From NCBI RefSeq assembly GCF_026745355.1, contig NC_079202.1:46512873-46576872 (forward strand): a stretch of DNA of 64,000 bases, in the 5' to 3' direction. The translations under genes were made by a program, and so were the position numbers. Shown piece by piece: positions 1 through 11,062 of this stretch; position 1 is the first letter of the stretch, and every line of letters begins with the position of its first letter. The DNA is from Beta vulgaris subsp. vulgaris (Eukaryota > Streptophyta > Magnoliopsida > Caryophyllales > Amaranthaceae). The notes under the pieces were generated by a model. The model was not told the DNA's origin. It did not search any database and worked only from the letters and a program-made list of their open reading frames with translations.

Positions 1-126
1 GAATGTCCCATGTAAAAACCCAAGGTAATAAGTCTAAACATACAAACATGTGTTGTTCTTCATTAATCATTGAGTACCATTATCAATCATTATCATAAAG
101 AGATGTGGATATGAGGAGTAATGAAA

Positions 127-388
127 TCTATACAAATATATTAAAAGGCGTGCGACAACAAGAAACTGTGCCACGTGGCGCTCTCCCTAGGGAGTTTTAG
201 TTCATGTAATCCGTGTACAATAAAAAATTAAGAAATTGCATAGTATAGGGTTTGATCCCGAGACCTCAAGTACATATACTAAAGTTTTAACCACTAGGCA
301 AATTGTATTTAGTGTTATTATCATAAAGTATTATGTTAATAAATGAAATTTTTTCTTACCCGGGACATAGCCCGGGCCTAATAACTAG
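127..388 (+). mobile_element. Non-autonomous Helitron, copy 1
   Basis: The element begins with TC (TCTATAC) and ends with CTAG. A 6-bp-stem hairpin (CCCGGG, 359-364 and 371-376, with a 6-nt loop) lies about 12 nt before the end. It sits between host A and T without target duplication, which is the standard Helitron arrangement. A second copy in opposite orientation lies at 46279-46535 with the same ends and hairpin. At 262 bp it can code for nothing and would depend on a Rep/helicase supplied elsewhere. Its minus strand resembles a tRNA-type promoter, with an A-box-like stretch at 284-299 and a B-box-like stretch at 249-265. Confidence 0.8.
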
Positions 389-1107
389 TTTAACAAAGAA
401 AACACGTGTATTTTAGTGAACAAGCATTTTCATAGATGATCCATGTGGGATACTCTAGTTCCCCCACCAAACTACACTCAAAATCCATAACTATCTATAT
501 ACCAAACAAGTTGTAAGTAGCAAAATAGATTTCTTATAGCCGGTTTTTTTTTCCTCATCATGACATTAATGATATATCTTCTAATACATAAGTAGGAGAC
601 AAAAAAAATATTTATCTCCCCTGAAGAATGACAAAAAATGCACATGAATATCATTTTTTTATGTCTTTAAGTGCATTTTAGGAAGTTTTCTTTCTTCACT
701 TGTTGTATTTTTTTCTATTTTTGGTATTTTTTTCTTGCTTTATTAATATTGTATGCTATTTTCGTAATTTTTTTTGTTTTTATTATTTATGTATAATTGT
801 AATGATATAAATCAGGGGGAGATAATATATATGATTTATCATCATTTACTAATTTCAAATATTTACAATTTTGTCGTCAAAGAAAGGGAGATCTAGTGAA
901 AAGACAATTTAACATACTAGATCTATCTGGGCAAAAGATTTTAGAATGGACGGTGGACGCCCAAATGAATTCAAAGGCCCAAAGACTGGAACATACAATT
1001 AAAGATGTGACAACCTAACAAGGGGATGCAACTACATCAACCACATCAGTTAAAATTGCGACTGTACAAGAAAAGGCAAAGGCCTTAGTCCTCCTCAGAC
1101 ATTATTT
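389..1107. other. AT-rich intergenic stretch
   Basis: No open reading frame, RNA gene or repeat boundary is recognisable here. Poly-T rich segments lie around 540-790. Confidence 0.4.
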
Positions 1108-1281
1108 CACTAGTGGAAAAAAGCCCATCTGATGCGGTCAAAATCGGGCTTACTGATGCGATTTTGGTCCGCATCAGGTGGGCTCGCAACAATTTTCATA
1201 AATTAACTATCCAGTGTTAAACCGGATCAGTTAACTATTACTTCAAAATCGGATCACATTTATACTTGGCGCCATTTTAGC

Positions 1282-1843
1282 TAGGGGTGAGCACAACCGG
1301 GTACCCAGTAGAATTTCATAGATCCGGACCCAGGCCCAGACCCAGTGGGTATTAAAAATCTGGAATTGGAATTGGTCAAACCGGATCCTAAATTTTTGGA
1401 CTCAGACCCGGACCCGGTGGGTACCAGGTCCAGAACTGGGTACCCAGTTGTAAGTTTAACAACATACTAAGATGGGCCAATTGAGCTATAAAATTTTTTT
1501 AAAAAAATTAAATGGGCCTAAAAGCCTACTAAGTACTAACTTTTTACTTAACAACTATTATCCAATTAACAATTCTATATAAGTACATGAAAAAAACCAA
1601 TTCTAAGTACCGGGTACCCGGTCCTAGATACGCTCCAACCGGGTACCCAGAGCTGGAACCGGTCAAACTGGGTACCCACCAGGTACTGGGTCCGAAAAAA
1701 TTCTACCCAGAATTGGAACCAGATGCAACTGGGACCAATTTTTTGGACCCAGACCCGGACCCAGTTGGATCGGGACCGGGTCCGACGGGTCCATACCGGG
1801 ACCGGGTCTTGGCCTGGGTACCCGGAATTTCTGCTCACCCCTA
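1282..1843. mobile_element. hAT-type MITE with reiterated GGTACC / GGACCC words
   Basis: The terminal inverted repeats read TAGGGGTGAGCA (1282-1293) and its complement (1832-1843). They are flanked by an exact 8-bp duplication ATTTTAGC (1274-1281 and 1844-1851). An 8-bp TSD and a TAGGGGTG-type end are characteristic of the hAT superfamily. The interior is made of degenerate GGGTACCC, GGACCC and CAGACCC words on both strands, so it can fold extensively. Open frames on both strands here are a by-product of this composition. Confidence 0.85.
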
Positions 1844-1996
1844 ATTTTAGCTGTATGCTATGTTAAACTAACTGATCCGTTTGTTTGGAAGAACCGGATT
1901 AGTTAGGAATGTTCTAAATTAAAAAAAAAGGATTTTTTGGTTAAAACACCCTTATGTTTGGTGATTTTTAAAACAATCCCCCTTTTGTTTTATTTT

Positions 1997-2970
1997 GGGA
2001 AATTCTATATGGTAGCCTCCTACTTTTAATTTTTCTATTTGGTGGCAAGCTAAAAAAAGATTTATACACAATGACCTCCTACTTTAAGCAATTATACTTA
2101 GTGACCCTAATTCACTTAAAACCTAACTAACCATCCAATTAAAAGTGAATTACTAAACTACCCCTAAGTTAATTATCATAAAACAAAAAACCCCTCTAAA
2201 CCCTCGTTGTGCTCCTCGTCAAACTTGCTTGAGGCCACTGCCAAGTCTTGATACTGAAGATGCTAGGTATTTGTTTGCTACCGAACCAGAGAAGCATTGT
2301 CATTTAGTAATCGTGATACATTGTTTCTCTGGATCCTTTCTCAACGTGACATCATTTCCATCTCTTGCAAAAGAGTGTGGTTCTTTTTGTTCAAATTGAT
2401 ACGACTTACTACCATCTGTTCTCTTCGCTTTAAGCAGTAGGCATGAGTAGCTCAATCATCTGATGATCTAATGCCTATAGTGGTTTTTGTAGTTTTGAGA
2501 GAATAAATGGGGCCTTCTGCCCTTCACAATGCATGCCTTGCAGGAGTTTTGGGGCATTCCACCTTGCAATCAAACTTTATACCTTCAGGTTATAGAGAAA
2601 TCTGACTATAATAAATGCAGGATGCTCCAAGCAAGTTTGACGAGGAACATAACAAGACTTCTACTAACGTAAAAGTGAAAATAGAGGGAGAAGAGTGGTG
2701 GATAGTGAAAGAATTTTACCTAAGAAGTAAGAACAGTGTTGTTGAGAAGAAACATCATTTTTAATTAGGGGGGGGGTCTTTTGTTTTATGATAATTAACT
2801 TAGGGACAGATTAGTAATTCACTTATAATTAGGTGGTTAGTTAGATTTTAAGTAGATTAGGGTCACTAAATATAATTGCTTAAAGTAGAAGGTCGCTTTG
2901 TATAAAAAAATTTTTAGCTTGCCACCAAATAGAAAAATTAAAAGTAGGAGGCTACCATGTAGAATTTCCC
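1997..2970. mobile_element. Mutator-like element (inner), nested in the outer one
   Basis: Inverted repeats of about 210 bp start GGGAAATTCTA (1997) and end with the complement (2970). An exact 9-bp duplication TTTTATTTT lies at 1988-1996 and 2971-2979. A second inverted pair, containing the word CCTCGTCAAACTTGCTT, occurs at about 2206-2234 and 2623-2650. The 2235-2620 interior shows no open frame that I recognise and could be captured host sequence. It inserted into the left inverted repeat of the outer element, so it is younger. Confidence 0.85.
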
Positions 2971-3394
2971 TTTTATTTTTTAAAATGAACCCCCAAACGT
3001 TTCATAAAAATTGGTTGCACCCCCAAAACCTAACTTCCGTCAAATCCAAATGTTTGTAGGCCCTTTTTTCCATTTTTCCTTCCTAAATGTTGCGTGAAAT
3101 GACATTTGTATCCTTGGGTAAGAAAACCCTTCAACTAACCTCTTCATCTCTCTCATTCAATTCCTTCGTTTCTAATTTCATCTCTCATTTGCTTCAGTCA
3201 GAAATTTAGCGTCTTTCTTGTCATCATCTACACCTTTTCATCTTCTCTTTCAGTCTCTCCTATCCAACACTCTCTCTCTCTTTCTTTAAAAATTACATTA
3301 ACAATGAGGAATAAAATGAAAAAACTTGCAACTACCCCAACAAACAATCCAGTGATAAATCCACAATTTTTGGTGCATTTTGCCTTTTTGATGC

Positions 3395-3696
3395 TCATGA
3401 TTTTTTGTTGAACACAACCAAATTTTCCACCTTTGGTTTAGTGTCTTGAATCCTTGCGATTTCACTCATTAAAAACGTTACTTCATGTGTCAGCAACCTC
3501 TTCTCCAACACCATTTCATTAATGACCATCTTCTGCCATTCCTCCTGATTCTTGTCAACCCATCCAAAGAATTCACACCCTTTTCTTCCAGTATGAACAT
3601 CTGAGAATTTGCAGGCATAAAAACTCTGCCAGGATTGTCATGCGTCCATGACCTCAAAATCTTAGTAGGATTTCGACAATTGCATTTGGTTGCCAT
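3395..3696 (-). pseudogene. GRF-type zinc finger protein gene, one frameshift
   Basis: Read from the ATG at 3696 on the minus strand, the frame begins MATKCNC and continues through SWTHDNPGRVF. This matches the first half of a GRF zinc finger, whose consensus is C-x-C...SWT..NPGR.F..C...C.FF.W.D. Beyond a run of five T residues near 3619, the second half (an A-C-K segment, then KGCEFFGWVD) is found one frame over, followed by a charged, probably helical tail ending at 3395-3397. The span is one base short of 101 codons including stop, so a single lost T accounts for the break. That is about the size of the short plant GRF proteins. GRF fingers bind nucleic acid; the role of the short plant versions is unknown. 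The gene lies wholly inside the outer Mutator-like element. Confidence 0.7.
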
Positions 3697-5950
3697 AACC
3701 CTAATTGAACAATTAACCCAAATTGAAATAAGCAAATAAACCCTAGAATTGCAAAATTACCCAAAATTTAATGCCTAGAAATGAATGTAACACTTACTTG
3801 ATTTGAAGGATGTCAGGAATTGTCACTTAGAGAGTGGAATTGCAATTTTCCGTTTGAAATTTTGGATTAGCACCTTCAATTTGGGGGTGTCGGAAAATGA
3901 ATGTTGTGAGAGAGGGAATATCCTGATTTGGGGATGAAGTGGTTGTTATAAAATAGCATAGGTGGGCCCCACAAACGTCTGGATTTAACGGAAGTTAGGT
4001 TTTGGGGGTGCAACCAAAATTTTTATAAAACATTTGGGGGTTCATTTCAAAAAAAAAAAAACAAAAGGGAGATTGTTTTAAAAATCACCAAACATAAGGG
4101 TGTTTTAACCAAAAAAATCCTTAAAAAAAGCTGCCAGATGCAATTCACACACAGCTGTACAAGTCAAGCTTGATATCCTGAGTATAAATTATTGTCACAA
4201 AGTAGATAAGACTATTTACAACTTTGCCATTTTAGTGTTTAAGAAATACATATCTCTGCCATATATAACTAGTTTTAATAGCATCTTCTAAACCGCCAAC
4301 TTTGTCAAAGTCCATCTTAAAAAACCACCATTGTTATATTATCTTAACCAGATTCATAATCTTGTTTGACATATGCTGCTTAAAAATATTGGAGCTGTAA
4401 GAAAGAAGAATGACTCAAATATAACCATAGAAAATGACAAGAAATGCAAAAGCTTTTCTATGTATGCAAAACTAGATACTTCATGTTATTGCATAAAACT
4501 TCAACATTATAAAACTCCCTTTTCTCATAAAACTGCAACTTTATAAATTACAACTCTAATTTTCCAAATCATAACAGTAAAGTGACAAGTAAATGAAAAG
4601 AAAGATCGATCAAGAGAGAAGTTCGAATTCGCTCGATACTACAAACTGATGTTTACATTTTTCAAAACATTAAAATATTTAAACAATTGATACAAGTTCA
4701 ACATCTTCCAATACAGTCTACAGAAAACTAAGAGACTATTCAATGCTCGACTAACACCAATTACTTGCATGTAAACTAGAGTGTCACCGATATTACTAAT
4801 AAACAGTGAAAATATAAACTGCTCATAGTATAAACTGCAACATTATAAATTACAACTTTCGCTCGATAATATAAACTGCTCTCGATTCCACATATACACT
4901 AAAAACATAAATCGTGAAGCATGTAGTATAAGTAATCATAAAAGATAGGATGTAAGCAGCTCAAGCAACAATAGTACATAAATACATGCCTGCTACTAAC
5001 AAATCACATGAGTCATATTGTAAAGGGTAATAGAAAACAAATTTATGTATTAGATGGAGAAAGAGATAAGAAGTTCAGGTCAAATACCAAGCAACTACGA
5101 CGATAACAAATTTTTAATGGACTCAAATTCCAATAAAATACAAGTTAGATTGTCTTATAAGAGCAAGAGAAGTTTAGAGATGAGATTAAGAAATGTTTGA
5201 GGATTCTAGTAGCTGCAGGAGAGTGATGGGCAAAGATTAATATGTAAAGGCGTGAAAGAGGAGGAACTAGAGGAGTTTTTGGACTCAGTTAACGCCCCTG
5301 AGGTAACTGAACCATTATCTCTCTGGCCATCAACAACTATGCATGCATATCAAAACCAATTAAAACTGGAAATTCAAGAAATTCAAGAAATTGAGCGGAA
5401 GAAAAACACCAACAATCAAGCTTTTCAACAGCCTTCGCAGCCTCATCTTGATATTTATTATGAACAAAAGCAAAACCCCGAAATTACAAACCATAAAGTG
5501 GAAAAATCAATGGCGAGATCTTCATCTTCTGCGCGACATCATTCTTCGCTTGATGTTTTCGCAATCTTCGCGAGATGACTTGCGCAGCTTCGTTCGCTGT
5601 TGATAAGAGAGAGAAATTCGTGGCGGTTCGTCGTTGTATTGACTGGAGAATGCCGGAGAACTAGAGAATTGAGAGGGGAGTTAGGGTTTCGTAGGGGTGA
5701 GGATGCCGGAGAACTAAAATCTGAGCAGATGGCGAGTGAGGGAGAGTAGATGGGCTACGCATTTTTTTTACAAAACTAAATGGATGAAATGGGCCACAAA
5801 GAAAATGAGCCACAAGGCCGTGCGTTTTTTTTAGAAAAAACAACGTAAATCTGATACGGTCTTGTGGACAGGATCAGATTAAAAAAATCACATCAGTTTC
5901 TAAAATCTGATCCGGTCCATAAATGGACCACATCATATTGTCCTCCCAGC

Positions 5951-6906
5951 TTTTCCTCCTATTTTTTATATTGATTTTCGAATGCGGTTTTACAAAAATC
6001 AAATTTGTTACTAAGTGACAGATAAGGTGTTTTCCTTTAGTGTTTACATGAAAGTTTAAAAACTGAATATTTACTTGTGGAGGATCCAAAAGAACTATTG
6101 GATAGCCTAAATGAAAGATATGGGCATCGCAGAAATGTGCTCCTCCTAAAGGCACATTATGAATGGACCAATCTGAGGTTCTAAGATTTTAAAACAGTAA
6201 ATGATTAGAATTCAACATTGTTTAGAATTGTATTATTATTGAGATATTGTGATCATCCCATCACATAAGAGCAAATGATAAATAAAATGCTTCTTACTTT
6301 CCAAGCTCCTAATATAATATTGGCAGAACAATACATGTTCAGAGCTTTCAAAAAGTACTTTGAGCTAAACTCAATACTACTTGTGGCTGAACAAAATAAT
6401 GATTTTTTGCTGAAAAATCATTCTTATACCTAAGGGATCTTCAGCCATTGATGGTTTTTAAAATATACCGCAAATGCTCGATGTCTGTTTAGCATAAATT
6501 GGCAAATACGGGTTGATCTATAGGGAGAGGAGTTCTATAGATTTATGCTCAATTATCTAACTACTTCAAGGAAGGAATTTGATTGAATAATTAACAACTA
6601 CACTAGAATAGTCTTGAACACAAAAAGATGAAAGTTTATCAAATAATTAAAAACCTAGGGTAATCGATCGGTCCACCATGCTTATACCAATTTAATCACC
6701 ACAATATAGTTCAACAATACTTAGATTGAGGTTCGAATAACTACAGTATTTCGTTAATCGTACGGTCGGGCATCAACAGCTCTTAGATTAACATATGCCA
6801 GTACAGTCGCTCAACATAATCAAACCTACCTATTGTAACAAGCCTCTAATGAATACGATCTTTCGATATTGCACAATTACATGAGTTAAACAAGCGTAAC
6901 AAATCA
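5951..6906. other. Repeat-like non-coding stretch before the LINE
   Basis: No gene is supported. The sequence around 6440-6900 has the look of an LTR-retrotransposon untranslated region and probably continues at 14321, because the LINE at 6921-14306 interrupts it. No diagnostic domain was found. Confidence 0.35.
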
Positions 6907-6959
6907 ATAGGAATTATTCTTTTTTTTTTTTGGCAACAATAAAGATAATCAAGCCCAAA

Positions 6960-7700
6960 TTACAGCCTAGAGCCCTCCTTTCTTGCCTTAGTAGCAATAG
7001 AGTGAGCTTTTACTATACTAGTTCTATCTACCTTACAAATTTTAACAGAGTTAAAATTTGTAAATAACAACTTTATATCTAGAGAGATGTTTCTTATAGA
7101 TGTCGGTGCTTTATTTTCCTCCCTGAGCCCATCTACTAGGGTTTTCGAATCCGTCCAAACTTCTAATTTCAAAATATTCCTATTTAACATTTCCTTAAGA
7201 CTACATAGTAGTGCTAGAGCTTCTGCTTGGTCTGCTGAGTTGGTATTGATAATCTTCCCGCCTTTATCCACTTCCTCATTCCTCTTTTTCAGGACCCAAC
7301 CATATGCTGCTATACCTGGATTTTGCCCTCTTCCTCTTGATATCTTCCATGCTCCGTCTATTAGGAGCTTATATCCCAAATCCTGATCCGTCCAGTTATA
7401 ACTCCATATGTTTGATTTTTGCGTCGACTGAATTTTAGGGATCACCTTATTGTCTTCTTCTTGACTGCACCTCTTTCGGCTCTCCTCATCCCTTTTCTTC
7501 CATGAATTGAGGATGTTAAAGACTTCCCTTGGGTCGAACTTTTTTCTTGGGTTGAAGATGGAGTTGTTCCTGCATAACCAAATACTCCATAGTATCCCCA
7601 CAAACTCATGCATGCGGTCATTGTCTGGAATTTCATTCATCATGAAGTACCAAATCCAATTCTTGGACCAAACCGCAATTTGCTCATTGCACTTATCCAC
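6960..7700 (-). pseudogene. LINE RNase H domain
   Basis: This 246-residue open frame is the C-terminal part of the LINE ORF2. The RNase H fold starts near residue 110. The three diagnostic acidic residues are visible: D115 in LIDGAWK, E160 in DQAEALALL and D184 in WTDSK. The histidine of the usual C-terminal loop also appears (VKAHSIATKA). RNase H removes RNA from RNA:DNA hybrids and is found in a subset of plant LINEs. The domain itself looks intact, but it is cut off from the reverse transcriptase by frame breaks in 7700-8520. Confidence 0.85.
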
Positions 7701-8520
7701 ATTTATTAGTCCTGAGCTTGAGGCAGCCCAAATTCTTTTCGTTACTTCACAATTTTTAAATAGGTGAGTATTCGACTTTTCTTCCTGTCCGCAGAACGTA
7801 CAAAGAGTCTCGCTTAGGATTTTCTTCCTCCTAAGGTTTACTCGGGTGGCTAAAGCACCATTAACTAGCTTCCAATAGAATATTTTCCATTTTGGCTAGA
7901 GTTTTTTCGTCCAAAATTTCTTCCAAAATGCTATTGTTCCCGATGAATTCCCATTATTTCTCATTGTGACCCAGTACCACGATTTTTGAGTGTAGTGCCC
8001 ATATTTGGAGTGTAACCAAATAAGCTCGTCCTCCCGATCGACGAGGGGGATATGGATTGTTTTGATCCTCTTAGCATTCTATTCCCCAAACCATTTGATA
8101 AGTGCTTCTTCATTCCAAGATGTATTATTACTTATTAAATCACTTATCCATTATGGTTTATTATCTTGAGATTGGATTCCTTGTCCTTCAAAAGTAATTG
8201 GGTCACCTTCCACCCATTTAGGACCTAAGATCTTCGATTTCCTTCCATTCCCTACCATAGTCCCCACTCCCGAGGCCAAGAATTGAACACTCCTCATAAT
8301 GGTTCTTCCTCCCCACGAGCAAGCAGCCGGAATTCTACCACTTAAACTTTTCAAGAACCAATCATCCGAATATTTGGCTCTAAAAATTTGACTTGCCAAT
8401 AGGAGGGGGTTCTGATGCATGCACCATGCTTACCTGAAAAACGTGGCTTTGTTTATTGCAAGGAGGTTTCTCAACCCTAACCTTCCCTCTAGCTTGTGTT
8501 TTTCAAGGAGGCTTCGTTTC
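7701..8520 (-). pseudogene. LINE ORF2 segment between RT and RNase H, with zf-RVT motif
   Basis: Pieces in different frames correspond to the ORF2 connection region. Around 7770-7870 the minus strand encodes a zinc motif of the zf-RVT type (CTFCGQEE, then H and C in HLFKNC), found just before RNase H in plant LINEs. An 89-residue piece at 8151-8420 (ILLASQIFRAKY-like start, WGGRT) matches the usual thumb-side region after RT. Several frame changes make this segment non-functional. Confidence 0.7.
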
Positions 8521-8522
8521 TT

Positions 8523-9800
8523 CTAATAAATCGGTTTTTCATCCTTATTTGTCTTCCACCAGAATTTTAGAAGAGTTGAGGTGGAGCTCGCTAGTACTTT
8601 CTTAGGAAACAAGTAAATAGCCATTATGTGAGAAGCAAAAGCCATAAGGATACTATTTATGAGAAGAAGCTTACCTGCTTGGTTCAAGGATGAAAAACTC
8701 CACGAAGTTATGGTGTTCGAAATTTTTTGTGGTAACTCCTGGAATGCCTGAAGTGAATGGCCCGTCACATCCATCGGGCATCCTAAATATGTCCCCAGTT
8801 TCTCTTTACTCTCCACTTTCAACCTCTTGTTAAGAAGCCTTCTGAATTTTTGAGGGGTGTTTCTACTGAAGACAGTATATGACTTATTGTTGTTTGCCAT
8901 TTCACCTGACATAGCACAGAAGGAACTTAGAATTTTTTGAAGGTTCCAAGCATTCTCTAGAGTTCCCTTTAAGAAGAAGAGGGCGTCATCAGCGAACAGA
9001 AGGTGGGATATCTCCGGGGCTCTCCTATGAACTTTAAGACCCTTGATCAGCCCCAGATTTTGTTGTTGAGAAATTTTCCTAGATAAAACCTCCACACACA
9101 GAATAAAGAGGTACGGGGAAAGCGGATCTCCTTGCCTTAATCCCGCTCTAGGAGTGAAGCTTCTTGTGGGTTCACCATTCACAAGTACGGAATATGTGAC
9201 AGATGATATGCATTCCATAATGATGCTGGTCCATCTCGCGGGGAAGAATACTTCATTAAGCACATCCCTTACAAAGTCCCATCGAATCCTATCATATGCC
9301 TTGTTAAGATCTAGATTAAGAATCATACTGTATTTGGCATCCTTCTTTGACTTTTTCACCTTAAATAGCATTTCATGCGCTATAATACAGTTGTCATCAA
9401 TCGATCTTCCCGGGACAAAAGCGTTTTGAAATTGCCCTATAAGAGAGTTCATGATGGGTTGAAGTCTCCTAACGAGGCATTTGGAGATGATCTTGTAAGA
9501 GGTGTTACACAGGCTTATAGGTCTATTTTGGCCAACATTCTCTGGTCTACTCACTTTTGGCATTAGTGCAATGAATGTCTTGTTAGTTTCTCGTAGCATA
9601 TTCCCTCCCCCGAGGAAATTTTTTGTGGCTTGACAAACCTCTTCTCCAATTATGTCCCATTTTTCCTGATAAAAGATGGGAGGAATCCCATCCGGTCTAA
9701 GAGACTTAAGAGGGCTCATGCTGAAGATCGCACCCTTAATTTCTTCTGAAGAGAAGGGTTCATCTAGTTGCAAAATCTGATCATTCGAAAGGCGAGGCAT
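8523..9800 (-). pseudogene. LINE reverse transcriptase domain
   Basis: This is a 425-residue open frame. The RT_like_nLTR motifs appear in order: a GPDGIP-type motif degraded to RPDGIP (about 35-40), RPISLCN (about 93-99), LDLNKAYDR (about 163-171), GLRQGDPLSPYLF (about 220-232) and the catalytic FADD at 269-272. The catalytic aspartates are intact. RT would copy the element's RNA at the nicked target. The frame begins inside the domain, because the connection to the endonuclease is broken upstream by a frameshift and a TAG at the position of a usual tryptophan. Confidence 0.9.
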
Positions 9801-9940
9801 CTCCCCTAACCACTCGCTGATAGACGTCCTTTCTTCTACTGAATCACCTGGGTTGAAGAGATGTTAAAAAAAAGAAGCAAATTCTTCTTTAATCTTATTC
9901 TCATCCGTCGTCTAGTTCCCCACCGAATCTTTAATGGCTT

Positions 9941-11062
9941 CTATATCATTCCTCCTTTCCTTGATTTCATGCTTTTATAGAAAAAGCTACTAGGTTGATC
10001 TCCAAGATTGTCCCATTTTACTCGCGCCCTTTGCTTCCAATATTCTAGCTTGATGTCCATAGAAGCCTTAAACTCCCTTCTCTTGTTGCTTTCCTTCTCA
10101 CGTTTTTTTGGGCATTGAATTTCCATTTGATCTGCTAAGAGTTCCTGATTTAGGTTATCCCATTGAATATCATACTCTTTCTTGTAGTTTAAGCACCAGT
10201 GTCTACAATATGTGGCTATCTTCTGCAATTTTCGTTGTATTCTAAATAATGCAGACCCCGTTATTGTCGAGTGCCAAGCTGAGCTAACAATTTCGTCTAT
10301 AGCCTCAAACTTGAGACACCACGCCTCTATTTTGTATGTACGTTGTTTTTTCCAAGAGGAAGGGTGACAATCCACAATGATTGGACCATGATCCGAGATG
10401 AAAATGGGGAAATTTAATGTTAAAGCCTCCGGAAATTCGTTTCTCCAATTATCATTACAGTAAGCCCTATCCGATATTTCAAAAATCACCTTATCCTCCT
10501 TCCGATTATTAGACCATGTGAATTGCATTCCATGATATGGAATGTCCATAAGGTCACAGTCGTCCTTCCATTCTTTCAACTGCTTTGACCCTTTGATGTT
10601 ACTTGTTCCTCCTAGCTTTTCATCACTGGATTCAAGTTGGTCAAAATCTCCCAGCAGGAGATGTTTCCCAGGGTGTGACCATAGAAATGCTCTTATGGTA
10701 TTCCACACCGGAGCTCGTTTTTCATAGATGGGCTCCCCATAAACACAAACAACATAAAAAACAACATTGCATTCATCTTTTACTTCACAGCATACATAGT
10801 TAACAGAAACAAAGAGTACAGACACATCTATAGAGCAATCCCAGCACAAAATTAGGCCCCCAGAAAGGTCCTTAGAGTCGTGTCCTACCCAACCTTTAAA
10901 TCCTAGCTTACATAACATACTATCTAATTCTACTACCTTACTCTTAGTTTCAGAAAGAAAAAGAAAATTTAAAGCTTGACTACTGACGAGCCATTTGATG
11001 AACGGAATAGTCGGGGAGTCAGTAGATTTAAGACCCTGACAATTCCAGGCTCCCGCCTTCAT
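9941..11062 (-). pseudogene. LINE apurinic-type endonuclease domain (ORF2 start)
   Basis: The frame starts MKAGAWNCQG, the usual beginning of plant LINE ORF2. Catalytic positions seen: N7 (WNCQG), E38 (SETK), D139 (GDF) and the SDH triad end at 223-225. The Asn expected after GDF is Asp at 141 (GDFDQ), which may impair cleavage. The enzyme nicks target DNA to prime reverse transcription. The frame runs 373 residues and ends at a frameshift near 9941, where the linker to RT should continue. Confidence 0.85.

Larger units (their letters stand above)
1930..4120. mobile_element. Mutator-like element (outer), carrying a GRF zinc-finger gene
   Basis: Inverted repeats of about 160 bp begin GGATTTTTTGGTTAAAACAC at 1930 and end with the complement at 4120. 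The left repeat is interrupted by a second element (1997-2970) and resumes at 2980-3075. The right repeat spans about 3964-4120. Flanks are A-rich: 1921-1929 and 4121-4129 agree at 7 of 9 positions, a plausible 9-bp TSD. Long inverted repeats, a 9-bp TSD and a captured gene fit a Pack-MULE, a Mutator-like element that has picked up host sequence. No MURA transposase was seen. Confidence 0.75.
1108..5950. mobile_element. CACTA-type transposon fragment hosting other elements
   Basis: The left end reads CACTAGTGGAAAA at 1108, typical of a CACTA (En/Spm) terminus. It is followed by repeated subterminal words, CTGATGCGG direct and inverted (about 1130-1180) and ACCGGATCAGTTA (about 1220-1260, 1875-1905). 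Related words, CTGATCCGGTCC and ACATCAGTTT, recur at 5850-5935, so this is probably the right subterminal region. A clean TAGTG right terminus was not found, so the right end is truncated or misplaced. The interior holds a hAT-type MITE and two nested Mutator-like elements. No transposase was recognised. The segment at 4121-5850 has no supported gene. Confidence 0.55.

Noticed and set aside
1575..1844. Overlapping open frames on both strands
   Set aside because: They are produced by the stop-free GGTACC/GGACCC word composition of a MITE.
5252..5578. 108-codon plus-strand frame beginning KEEELEEFLDSVN
   Set aside because: It starts at GTG, has no known domain, splice context or TATA box, and lies inside a CACTA-type fragment; the opposite strand looks equally leader-like.
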